Translations under genes and position numbers: made by a program
Part shown: one piece after another, positions 32,987 through 41,411 of the stretch
Layout: every line of letters begins with the position of its first letter
Position numbering within the stretch: the first letter of the stretch is position 1
DNA from: Gammaproteobacteria bacterium UBA7449
GTDB lineage: Bacteria; Pseudomonadota; Gammaproteobacteria; Pseudomonadales; Pseudohongiellaceae
Direction of reading: 5' to 3'
NCBI GenBank assembly: GCA_002477465.1
Contig: DLPV01000006.1
Span: 40,619-82,206 of the forward strand
DNA: 41,588 bases
Notes under the pieces: generated by a model
The model's input: only the letters and a program-made list of their open reading frames with translations
Databases searched by the model: none
Told to the model about the DNA's origin: nothing

Positions 32987-35900
32987 TCAAAACTCCATTT
33001 CAACCAGTGCAGGAATGGCTGTGAGCAAGAGCCCCGTGCGGATGGGGCGTGATTCCATGTAGCTAAACAAGCTGCGATGACTATCCAGCTGATTCCGGTA
33101 ATTCTCACGTTGCTCAGCCACAAAGCTATCAATCGTTTGACCTGCAGATGGTGTGCTAGTCTTGTAGTCGATCACCCAGCGTACGTCATTCTGATCAATA
33201 AAGGTCCGATCTATAATAAAGTTTCTCAGTTGGCCGGACTGAAACCGCGATAGTTCCAGCTCGCACTCGCTATCGAGGTGCTGATCATCGAAGATCCAGG
33301 CTAACGAAGGCGTTTCGAGAGTGCGTTGTACTGATGCATGAATAAATGCGATCGCTTTCTCTTCAGCCCCGTGCTGCAAATCCAGATGGCGTATTGCCAG
33401 ACGCCAATGCGGCTCCAGCGACTTCAGGTCTCGCAAGAATAAAGCCCTGTCTGGCGCTGACACATAGGTCTCAAATACCCGGTGCACAAGCGTGCCAAGA
33501 ATGCTCGGTAGTTCGGACTGATGATCATACCCCTCAGCCGTGCTTGAAGTCGAAGCTGCATTTTTTAACGCTGGCTGCAGCGATTTCTGCGCGCCAGATC
33601 GACTTTCACTAGCCGCTGTTTCTTCACTCTTTGCCGGAAGCTCTAATGCTCTTTGCTCCCACGGCTCAAATTCCAGGACTTGATTAAAGCGAGTTATCAA
33701 TGTGGGCTGAATATCATCCGGGGTTCCGCTGGCGTCTGTTTTTGAAACGGCATAGATATCTTCCAATGCTGATACTGTTACCGACTCATGCCCTTCAAGT
33801 TGCGGCCAGATCCGCTTAAGCAGGGTGCCGCTGCCTGGCTCCTTAAGACCGCCATCTTCATCTCGTGCCACATTGGCAAACAGCGTCGCGGATTTTTTCG
33901 CGCGGGTAACGGCGATGTAAAGCAGGCGCGTGCTTTCTAGTAGCTGCTTGTGTTTGTGCTCGTACCTGATTAGCTGATAAAGCGAAGACTCCTCAGAGCC
34001 AGTTTTGGTCACGCCGGCCATAAACAGGTGCGGCTCCTGGGCAGTATTCAGACGCTGATGCCAAACCAACAGTGTTTTATTGTCGTGACGAGGAGGGCGC
34101 GACAAACTCGGCAGCAATACATGATCATATTCCAGGCCCTTGGACTTGTGCATGGTCAGGAGATTAAGTCCACTGAGGCTTTCCTGCGCGTCTGTACTTG
34201 GAACAAATGACGAGTACACCGTATCCTGGAAGTCGAAGAAGTTACTGAGTCCGCCAGCGACCTCTTGCTCATCCAATAAATTGAGAAAACGGGCAACGCT
34301 TTCTAATTCCAGCTCGCTGCGGCAGCAGTTGATTCCCCGTAACAACCCCCAACTTGCTTCGATATTTTGTCGAAGGCTGCGTTTATCCCGACTCGCCATG
34401 GTGAACATCATGGCTGTGCTGAATGTGCCGAGCATTTCCCTCGCGTGTTGTGAAAGTTGTGAATTGCCACGGAAATGCTGCACTGCTTGCCAGATAGAGG
34501 CTGAGTTTTTATCGGCGGCAAGCGCGAGCAGGTCGCCACTTGAGAGTCCGCACCAGGGCGCGCGAAGTAAGGAAAGCCAGCCAAGCTGATCCCCAGGGTT
34601 GATCACCACGCGAACGAGGCTCAGGAGGTCCTCAATCACCGGCAGGGCTGCTAGGCGGTCGATGTCACTGGCTCGCCACTGCAATCCCCTTTCGCGCAAT
34701 GCCGGCACAATGGCCTGAAGCTGCGGTCGAGTTCTCACCAGGATCGCGATGCTGTCATTCGGAAACTGCTGCTGCAGCGCGCTGGCTTGTTCGGCAACCA
34801 CCTGAGCTTCTGCGAGGTCAGCCGCCTGGCGTTGGTCGCTTTCATGATGCAGCAGTTTAACTTTGACGCCTGTGCCATCACTTTTGGGATGGATCACCTG
34901 GGCTGGGCTGTAGGGCACTGCGCCGCGAGATATATTGGGGTGTCGTGGAAACGCACCGGAGAAGACATTGTTTACCCAGGACACGACGGGCTCCTGAGAG
35001 CGAAAATTACTGCTAAGCGCCAGCGGCGTGAGGCTCAGCTCACCGATGCCTCGTTCTTTTACCGACAGATAAATGCCTACATTGGCATTTCTGAAACCGT
35101 AACAGGACTGCATGGCGTCACCAACGAGGAACAGACTGCGACCATCATCAGGCTCCCAGCCAGCCGTCAACTTCCGTAAAAGATCGAGCTGGAGCTGCGA
35201 AGTGTCCTGAAATTCATCAACAAGAATATGGTTGATGACATTATCAAGCGCCAGCGACAGATCGGTTGGTTCCTCCGCACTTCCCAGGGCGAGACCCGCT
35301 GCTGCGCCAGTCTGGGTATAGTCCACCAGGCGAAACCGGCTAAATGCAAGCAGCAGTTCGGCGTTAAGCGCATGCAGCACATGGCAAAGTGCCGTCAGAA
35401 AATACCATTGCTGTGGGTCCAGTCCAGGGCCAGGAAGTAAGCGTACATAGCAAAGCGCCTCTAGCAGTTCCGAGTCAGGCAGATATCTGTTGACCAGATC
35501 ATCTCTTCTGCTCTTGAGCTGCTTGCATAAAGCACCAAATTCTTTGTCGGGTTGATTAGCCGGTGGAAATCCATTTTTTGCAACCGCACGTTTAAGCCAA
35601 TTGCCTTTAGCGCGATTATTTGGTTCAAGCTTACTAAGTAGAAAGCTGACCAAGAAAAGCCATTGTGGCAAGGATTCGCTGTTGGCTGCTGGCAGAGCAT
35701 TAAGGGGTATAAATTCCTTCAGGGGCAATTGTCCCTCTTTATCGAGATTGCTTGCGGCAAAATTATAGAGTTCGACTAGCTCTGCCTCATCTTCCTTGAG
35801 CAGTGCTGTTGTTGCGAGTAGGGTTTCAGCCACTAATTCTTCGAGGCTGGACTGCAAGTAGCGTTCAGTCGGCTGCGCGGCATTGTTGAGCGCGAGAATA

Positions 35901-36520
35901 TAACTACTCCATTGATCGCGCTGCTTCAATAGCGTGATCAGCTGGGCTTCAATCGCGGTCACATCATTGTCGAGATGTCCCAGGACGGTCGCAATGTCAT
36001 CGGCGAGCCTGGTATCGGAGTCAAGGTTGCCAAGCGTGGCGCTAATGGCTTCGCGAAAGCAGAGCTCGATGTGCTCCGTGACGTTAGGGTTGCCTCCCAC
36101 CTGCGACAGAATTGGTAGCTGCTTGGCAAGATAGAAGCAAAAACTGTCAATTGTCTGAACCCGAAACCGGCCAGGTGACTCGAGTAGCCGCCAGCCGTGC
36201 TTACTGTCCGCCGCCAAAACGGCGCTACCGATGTCGAGTCGCAAGCGCTGTATCTCATCCACAGGCGCAGAATTGCCGTCCATGCAGTCCCTACACCAGT
36301 TTAAGACTCTGATGATGCGGTCTCGCATTTCGCTGGCGGCTTTGCGGGTAAACGTGATTGCAAGAACTTCCTCGGGTTGCCGGGAAATCGCAAGCAATTT
36401 TAGATAACGCAGGGAGAGCAATTCCGTCTTGCCTGAACCTGCTGGGGCCTGCACGATAAATGATTTCGACACTTCCAGCGCAGTTTCCCGCGCTGCCTGG
36501 TCTGGTAAGGCCTTAGACAT
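32987..36520 (-). CDS. addA: AddA-like UvrD-family helicase with C-terminal nuclease
   Basis: This 1177-residue SF1A helicase-nuclease should resect double-strand breaks together with the AddB-like protein encoded just upstream. Walker A APAGSGKT is at 25-32. Later motifs are ITFTRKAASEMRDRI, VDEFQDTSQLQLDLL, GDAMQSCYGFRNA, LSSNFRSQEP, TMHKSKGLEYDHV and LYIAVTRAKK. The C-terminal RecB-type nuclease has LGTLVHRVFE and VIDYKT (Asp1118, Lys1120), then a Tyr-x-Asn-Gln-Leu helix. The start at 36520 overlaps addB by 8 bases; the frame extends further upstream without similarity. It might be filed as RecB-like, but the pairing with an AddB-type nuclease argues for AddAB. Confidence 0.88.
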   Translation of the reverse strand: MSKALPDQAARETALEVSKSFIVQAPAGSGKTELLSLRYLKLLAISRQPEEVLAITFTRKAASEMRDRIIRVLNWCRDCMDGNSAPVDEIQRLRLDIGSAVLAADSKHGWRLLESPGRFRVQTIDSFCFYLAKQLPILSQVGGNPNVTEHIELCFREAISATLGNLDSDTRLADDIATVLGHLDNDVTAIEAQLITLLKQRDQWSSYILALNNAAQPTERYLQSSLEELVAETLLATTALLKEDEAELVELYNFAASNLDKEGQLPLKEFIPLNALPAANSESLPQWLFLVSFLLSKLEPNNRAKGNWLKRAVAKNGFPPANQPDKEFGALCKQLKSRRDDLVNRYLPDSELLEALCYVRLLPGPGLDPQQWYFLTALCHVLHALNAELLLAFSRFRLVDYTQTGAAAGLALGSAEEPTDLSLALDNVINHILVDEFQDTSQLQLDLLRKLTAGWEPDDGRSLFLVGDAMQSCYGFRNANVGIYLSVKERGIGELSLTPLALSSNFRSQEPVVSWVNNVFSGAFPRHPNISRGAVPYSPAQVIHPKSDGTGVKVKLLHHESDQRQAADLAEAQVVAEQASALQQQFPNDSIAILVRTRPQLQAIVPALRERGLQWRASDIDRLAALPVIEDLLSLVRVVINPGDQLGWLSLLRAPWCGLSSGDLLALAADKNSASIWQAVQHFRGNSQLSQHAREMLGTFSTAMMFTMASRDKRSLRQNIEASWGLLRGINCCRSELELESVARFLNLLDEQEVAGGLSNFFDFQDTVYSSFVPSTDAQESLSGLNLLTMHKSKGLEYDHVLLPSLSRPPRHDNKTLLVWHQRLNTAQEPHLFMAGVTKTGSEESSLYQLIRYEHKHKQLLESTRLLYIAVTRAKKSATLFANVARDEDGGLKEPGSGTLLKRIWPQLEGHESVTVSALEDIYAVSKTDASGTPDDIQPTLITRFNQVLEFEPWEQRALELPAKSEETAASESRSGAQKSLQPALKNAASTSSTAEGYDHQSELPSILGTLVHRVFETYVSAPDRALFLRDLKSLEPHWRLAIRHLDLQHGAEEKAIAFIHASVQRTLETPSLAWIFDDQHLDSECELELSRFQSGQLRNFIIDRTFIDQNDVRWVIDYKTSTPSAGQTIDSFVAEQRENYRNQLDSHRSLFSYMESRPIRTGLLLTAIPALVEMEF

Positions 36521-39281
36521 CACCGCCCCCAATAGAATCTGTTTGTAAACTCTCAACTCTTCCTGTTTCTGCCTCATCGATACGACAGAGCCCAGCCAAT
36601 TCACAATTGCGGCAGGTTACATTGCCGTTAGCAGGATCAACCCGGATTAGGCCCGCCTTGAACTCGGATGAAAATCGAGAAATCTGGCTAGTAAACAACT
36701 GGGTAAGCTCTGACCAGGGTTTCTTTACTCCTCGCTCTTCCTCGGTAGGTTTGATGCGACCGTGGAATGTAGAATCTGCTGACAAGCCCGTGTAATCGAT
36801 ACGCGCGGCATTAACATGGGCGAGGGCAACAGCTTTTACCGGCGCTCCCCGCATTTCCGCCATGGCGGTAAAATAGAATGGAATTTGTAAATCTTCCGGC
36901 CGGTCAGCTAACCAGGTGCCGCTGGTGGGAGAAGATTTGCCAGTCTTGTAATCAATGACAGCAAGACTGCCGTCTGCTAGCTCATCAACACGATCGACCA
37001 CCAGATTGAAATGCAGCTCATTGTGTACCCAATGGTGCCTCTGTTCTAATTCCAGAATACGGTAGTGAGAACGCCCAGCCTCAGCTTCCTGTGCTGTTAA
37101 AAATTTTTGCAGTAGTTTTGTGGTTCGCTCAACCTCAATAGACTGAAATCGCGGGGTCATTAGCACCTTATGCTTACGGGTCAAGTATCCCACAGCCTGT
37201 TCAGCTGCCTGCTCGCATAACTTATGTATCTGCGCGTCAGTCTGCCGAGTCAGGGTTTCCTGACTATTGATATTCTTGAACAGGTGCTCAAGTGCAATAT
37301 GCATGGCACTGCCGCGCGCCATCTTACTCAAGCCCGTGCTAAATGGCTGCAGCGGTGCGGCACCGAGGCGATGCAGGGCGAATGCGCGGAACGGGCAGCT
37401 GGATTGGTTGCTAAGAACCTGATGTCCTCCGAGGCTGTCTGTTGATGCCTCAAGGGGAATCTCCACATCGTCTTCAACTTGAATAAGGAGCTGCTGGCGG
37501 TAATGCTGTTTGCCATAAAACGACTTCAGGACAATTTGTTCGCCCGATTCAGGGAAAAATTGTTCGAAGTTTGCCACAAAGCTACTGGGTCTGAATTCCT
37601 CGTCATCGTCGCTTTGATGGTGGCTGCTGCGCAATTCAGTGCTCACTGATTTGCAAAGAGCTGTAAAAACTCCAATGGCGAATTCATACTGCACTTCACT
37701 GTGACTTGCCGGCATTCGGTTGTCGCGCTGTAGGTTGAAGGGAAGAAATGGTGACGGCGCGATGGAAGGTGGCCAGACCTGGTCATTCATGTTTAAAAGC
37801 CATAAGTAATCGAACTCAAGTCCGGCGGCTTCCTTGAGGCTATATAATGACAAGTTTACGGCTGGCATAAATTTCTGTGATGCTTCGGCTCTCGACACCA
37901 GACTACGCAGACTTGCCAGTGCTTTGTTTATATCAACGGCGCCGATTACCGGGGTAAGTCGAGCAAACTGCTGCAATACTTCCTGCCACTGTTCGAGTAC
38001 GCGCTGTTGATAGTTTGATAGCTGAGAACCAGGCCACCCTAATTCTGCGAGCAGCTGCGCAAACAGTTGCGACCAACGTAGTGGCGATAGGCGGGAATGC
38101 TCTCTTCTCATATGTTCACGCAAGCGAGTAAGCGCCGCAGTGAACTCAGGCCAGTAATAGTCTTTGTCTTTTTGCCCGGCAATAAACTGCAGCTCGCTGA
38201 GTTGGCAGCGGTCAGAGAGTTGTCTGCGCAAATGGCGCTCCAGTTGAAACCTGGCTTGCCAATTCGTATGTTCATCAAGCAGAAAAGGGGAGCGCAATAA
38301 GCGGCATATTTCTTCGCTTAGCTGCTCTTCCCGAATTAATCCGAGTAATAACAAACCGTCATGAATTAGCGCTTCATCATTCAATTTTGCGTCGGCCTGT
38401 GAGCTATTCATGTGATTTGGGGCTGTATCGAACTGCAGCAGTGACTGCGGGTCCAGTGTTTGATTTAGGCGCCGTTTAACTTCGCGCATGCGAGATTCAT
38501 CTAACTCACCCACGATACCAATATGCGCGTTCGGTGAGACACTCAATATGGCTTCGACCCATTCACAGCAGGCGCTGATTTCGTCGCGCCAGGAATCGAA
38601 CTTGAAATGTTTGCCGCCAATACCGGTATCTGGCGGTTCAGGATTGATTCGCTGGATACTATGGTGTTTCTCCAAAGAGGCAAATAGATCAGCATATAAA
38701 GGCGGTGGGCTAAGGAAGCTGTAGAGACAGAAGTCATTGCTCAGGGGCAGGGGGCCCACATTAAGGCAATGTCGATTTATCACCTTGAGACAATCCGCCA
38801 GGCTAATGAGCTGTCTCCGTTCACACTCTGCTTCGAACTCAGCCTTCCAATCCAGAAACACTGCAATATCCGGAATTACCCGATGACTTGTGAGTACATC
38901 ACCCTGCTTTTCCTCTAGCTGCCATTGCCTTAACAGCTGATAGGCATGACTGACGGCCCTGGCCGTCTCCTCCGGATTAAGCAGCGGTATCCTGTCCTGG
39001 GCTGCTTCGATAATCTCCATCCAGAGGAATGATTCTTCTGTTGATGAGATTGGTTGCCTGCCGGCAAATGCCGGGAGTCCGTGACTGGCGGCAAGATCCC
39101 AAACTCGCCGCACCCACACATCGATACCCAGGATTTTGGGAGTACGAAACACCTCGGTATCACAACGCTGTGCATAGGCATGCAGCAGGGCATCACGAAT
39201 TCGGTTGTTGGGGACGAGAATAGTGGCATCGGCGGCAATGGCTGTTTCCAGGGGTCCCAGGGAGATTCGCCGAATCGACAT
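36513..39281 (-). CDS. addB: AddB-like PD-(D/E)XK nuclease with iron-sulfur cysteines
   Basis: The 922-residue protein has a degenerate helicase-like N-terminal region (ILVPNNRIRDALLHAYA in place of a true Walker A) and a C-terminal RecB-family nuclease domain. The nuclease motif IDYKTGK gives Asp777 and Lys779. Four cysteines, Cys629 (SSCPFRAFA) and Cys890, Cys893 and Cys899 (CRNCELAGLC), have the spacing of the iron-sulfur cluster that staples AddB nuclease domains. It partners the AddA-like protein, whose start overlaps its end by 8 bases. Its own ATG overlaps the selU stop by one base (TAATG). It matches the AddB-like proteins of beta- and gammaproteobacteria annotated as probable DNA repair proteins. 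Confidence 0.85.
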   Translation of the reverse strand: MSIRRISLGPLETAIAADATILVPNNRIRDALLHAYAQRCDTEVFRTPKILGIDVWVRRVWDLAASHGLPAFAGRQPISSTEESFLWMEIIEAAQDRIPLLNPEETARAVSHAYQLLRQWQLEEKQGDVLTSHRVIPDIAVFLDWKAEFEAECERRQLISLADCLKVINRHCLNVGPLPLSNDFCLYSFLSPPPLYADLFASLEKHHSIQRINPEPPDTGIGGKHFKFDSWRDEISACCEWVEAILSVSPNAHIGIVGELDESRMREVKRRLNQTLDPQSLLQFDTAPNHMNSSQADAKLNDEALIHDGLLLLGLIREEQLSEEICRLLRSPFLLDEHTNWQARFQLERHLRRQLSDRCQLSELQFIAGQKDKDYYWPEFTAALTRLREHMRREHSRLSPLRWSQLFAQLLAELGWPGSQLSNYQQRVLEQWQEVLQQFARLTPVIGAVDINKALASLRSLVSRAEASQKFMPAVNLSLYSLKEAAGLEFDYLWLLNMNDQVWPPSIAPSPFLPFNLQRDNRMPASHSEVQYEFAIGVFTALCKSVSTELRSSHHQSDDDEEFRPSSFVANFEQFFPESGEQIVLKSFYGKQHYRQQLLIQVEDDVEIPLEASTDSLGGHQVLSNQSSCPFRAFALHRLGAAPLQPFSTGLSKMARGSAMHIALEHLFKNINSQETLTRQTDAQIHKLCEQAAEQAVGYLTRKHKVLMTPRFQSIEVERTTKLLQKFLTAQEAEAGRSHYRILELEQRHHWVHNELHFNLVVDRVDELADGSLAVIDYKTGKSSPTSGTWLADRPEDLQIPFYFTAMAEMRGAPVKAVALAHVNAARIDYTGLSADSTFHGRIKPTEEERGVKKPWSELTQLFTSQISRFSSEFKAGLIRVDPANGNVTCRNCELAGLCRIDEAETGRVESLQTDSIGGGDV

Positions 39282-40390
39282 TAAGAATCGCCTGTGCGTA
39301 GCATGGGCTGAATCCAGGCTTTTACTTCAGCCTTGCTGCCACGAAATACAATGCGATCGGCTTTCTTTCCAAGCTGATAGTCATACATCGGATCATAGTA
39401 TTGCTGCAGCAACTCTCTGATCCACGTTTCATGCGCTACAGTCGACCGGTTCTGGAACTGTTGCCCGAGGGCCTCCAGCATCAGGGTATTTAGATGCTGG
39501 TAGCGCTCTCCACCAAGGCGTTTTTTTATGCGGGTAAGGGCACCTAGCAAAAACTCAGTAAATAGCGTCTCGGCTGCATCTGGATGTTGGACCTTGAACG
39601 CCTGGTAATTCGACTGGATATAATCCATGTGAATAGTTTGTACCCGGGCATCCAGGTTTTCTTCGATTACTGCAATTGGCGCTTGCCCCATGGCCAGGTG
39701 GAACTTCTTTGGAACAGAAATCGAACCGATGGCGTGGCTCTCGTCCTCCACAGCGATGCGCCGAGGCTCAATGGCCAGGCATTTCAGCAGCGCAATGCCC
39801 AGCGCATTTTCAAAATTGGCCTGGCTGGGTTGGGGCTCGACGTGCTTGCCAAAAGCAGAGCCACGATGGTTTGCTAACTTTTCGAGGTCAACACCCATGT
39901 CCAGGCTGTTGATAAAATGCGTCTTGCCACTACCGGTCTTTCCGGCTACCAGGACCAGTCTGTCCTGAGCGTCGAACTGCTCCACTACGCGGATAAGATG
40001 TCGGCGGAGCGCCTTATAGCCACCTTCAATTCGTGCGATGTTGACACCAGCCTCCTGTAACCACTGCTGCACGAATTGCGATCGCAGCCCACCTCGATAG
40101 CAATAGAGCAGTGCGTCAGGGTTGCTGGCGGCAAAAGCTTGCCAGCCCTGTAGGCGTGTTTCTCGCGTTGTTTCAGTAACCAACTCGTGACCCAGCTTGA
40201 CTGCAGCCGCTCTGCCGGCTTGCCGGTAGGTCAGCCCTACCTGCTGGCGTTCCGAATCAGTTAGTAACGGGAGATTAGTGGCGGTGGCAAATGCGCCCTG
40301 CGCAAACTCCACGGGTGCTCGTACATCGAGCAAGGGAGCGTCGTGTCGAAACAGGGAATCAAATTGATCTGCGGAGACAGTTTCTGACAT
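39281..40390 (-). CDS. selU: tRNA 2-selenouridine synthase SelU (MnmH)
   Basis: SelU replaces sulfur by selenium in the wobble base of certain tRNAs, via a geranylated intermediate. The 369-residue protein has an N-terminal rhodanese domain with the catalytic Cys97 (LLYCYRGGLRSQ), the same number as in E. coli. A P-loop ATPase domain with AGKTGSGKTHF at about 149-159 follows, then GSAFGKH and EDESHAIG. It needs selenophosphate from SelD, which is not in this window. It is the first gene of the minus-strand run with addB and addA, joined by a TAATG overlap. Confidence 0.95.
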   Translation of the reverse strand: MSETVSADQFDSLFRHDAPLLDVRAPVEFAQGAFATATNLPLLTDSERQQVGLTYRQAGRAAAVKLGHELVTETTRETRLQGWQAFAASNPDALLYCYRGGLRSQFVQQWLQEAGVNIARIEGGYKALRRHLIRVVEQFDAQDRLVLVAGKTGSGKTHFINSLDMGVDLEKLANHRGSAFGKHVEPQPSQANFENALGIALLKCLAIEPRRIAVEDESHAIGSISVPKKFHLAMGQAPIAVIEENLDARVQTIHMDYIQSNYQAFKVQHPDAAETLFTEFLLGALTRIKKRLGGERYQHLNTLMLEALGQQFQNRSTVAHETWIRELLQQYYDPMYDYQLGKKADRIVFRGSKAEVKAWIQPMLRTGDS

Positions 40391-40734
40391 GCACCACTTC
40401 TAGAGAAAACTGAGCTAGCGCTAAAATTGTATCACGGCCGCCGGTTGATTCCTTCGACTTCTGTTCAGGTAGGTGGGCCGCTTCTACACTGCCCCGGGTT
40501 TCCATAGATAAAGCGTTTAGGAGTCCTAGAGAAGCCTCTTGCCAGCTACCGGGTTCGGCACCAGCGCCAGTTTGAGGCTGCAGTATTTGAATGTCAGGAA
40601 ATCGAAAGGGAAGAAGATGAGAAAAAGCTTTACGCTGTTAGCGCCAGTGCTGAATAGCTATTTCTCGGCATTGGTTGCACAATCCCGGTAAGCCGGATAT
40701 TCGATTTGCTGCCATTGAGGTTTTTCAACGAGAC
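40391..40734. other. Intergenic region between divergent selU and DUF1285 gene
   Basis: Apart from the possible 24-codon ORF at 40617-40691, no gene is evident. The perfect 11-base palindrome TAGGAGTCCTA (40518-40528) could be an operator. A TACAAT hexamer on the minus strand (40431-40426) could be a -10 for selU, but no matching -35 is visible. Confidence 0.35.
40617..40691 (+). CDS. Possible 24-residue hydrophobic leader-like peptide
   Basis: ATG at 40617 follows the good ribosome site AAAGGGA by five bases and opens 24 codons, beginning MRKSFTLLAPVLNSY and ending before TAA at 40689-40691. Basic start, hydrophobic middle and Ser-Ala-Leu-Val-Ala-Gln end give it the form of a signal peptide with nothing after it. 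It could be a small membrane peptide, a leader peptide for the next gene, or the stump of a lost exported protein. I do not recognise it. Confidence 0.3.
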   Translation: MRKSFTLLAPVLNSYFSALVAQSR

Positions 40735-41298
40735 GTGACAGACGCTGTAGAGCGACCAGATCCTTTTGCGATGGTCGCAAAAATAAAGAGCCGGGGGCCC
40801 GCGCCAGTGCATTTGTGGGATCCACCGTTCTGTGGTGATCTTGATATGGTCATTCAGCGGGACGGCACCTGGGTACACGAGGGCAAACCCATTAGGCGAC
40901 AGGCTATGGTTGCACTGTTCGGCTCAGTATTGAAAAAAGAAGCCGATGACTTCTACCTTGTTACACCAGTAGAAAAAGTCCGCATCCAGGTTGAGGACTG
41001 TCCATTTTTAATTACGGAGATGGATGTCAGCAAATCCAACTCGCAGCAGCAGCTTACTTTTCATACAAATGTCGGTGAACTCGTGGTAGCAAACGCCAAT
41101 CACCCCTTGCGTGTCACTGAACACGGAGAGAATCAGGAGCCCCATCCCGTACTGCAGGTGCGCAATGGTCTTGAAGGGCTAATCAGCCGGGCCGTTTTCT
41201 ATCGATTAGTCGAGTTGGCTGAATCAGCGCGGGTGGGCGGGCAGGACCGGGTAGGGGTTTACAGCGCCGGAGAATTTTTCCCGCTTGAGTCGGTTTAA
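40735..41298 (+). CDS. DUF1285 domain-containing protein
   Basis: This is a conserved gammaproteobacterial protein of unknown function, cytoplasmic by the lack of signal or membrane segments. The family core is clear: PPFCGDLDMVIQRDGTWVHEG, PIRRQAMVALFGSVLKKE, YLVTPVEKVRIQVEDCPFL, and GLISRAVFYRLVELA near the end. I chose GTG at 40735 (187 residues) because it gives the usual ~20-residue lead-in. ATG at 40771 and TTG at 40675 are in the same frame and possible. None has a strong ribosome site. It is divergent from selU. Confidence 0.85.
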   Translation: MTDAVERPDPFAMVAKIKSRGPAPVHLWDPPFCGDLDMVIQRDGTWVHEGKPIRRQAMVALFGSVLKKEADDFYLVTPVEKVRIQVEDCPFLITEMDVSKSNSQQQLTFHTNVGELVVANANHPLRVTEHGENQEPHPVLQVRNGLEGLISRAVFYRLVELAESARVGGQDRVGVYSAGEFFPLESV

Positions 41299-41411
41299 TC
41301 TACTTCCGCAGTTGCCAACGTCAATGGCGCGGTGACGAAACCACAGGCTATCAAACGACCGGCAAGAATTAGCCCAAACAGGCCGCCCATCGATTTGTAT
41401 TTATGCATCAT
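41295..41411 (-). CDS. Possible 38-residue hydrophobic small protein
   Basis: A minus-strand frame begins with two ATG codons (41411-41406), preceded five bases upstream by GGTGA, a plausible ribosome site. It encodes a basic N-terminus (MMHKYK), a hydrophobic stretch with GGLFGLILAGRLIACGF, and a short polar end. It looks like a signal-peptide-like or single-span membrane peptide. Its stop overlaps the convergent DUF1285 stop by three to four bases. I know no family for it. Confidence 0.3.
   Translation of the reverse strand: MMHKYKSMGGLFGLILAGRLIACGFVTAPLTLATAEVD

Noticed and set aside
36521..36604. 28-codon N-terminal extension of the addA-like gene
   Set aside because: It lies wholly inside addB; the typical protein start, ahead of the helicase Walker A motif, fits the ATG at 36520.
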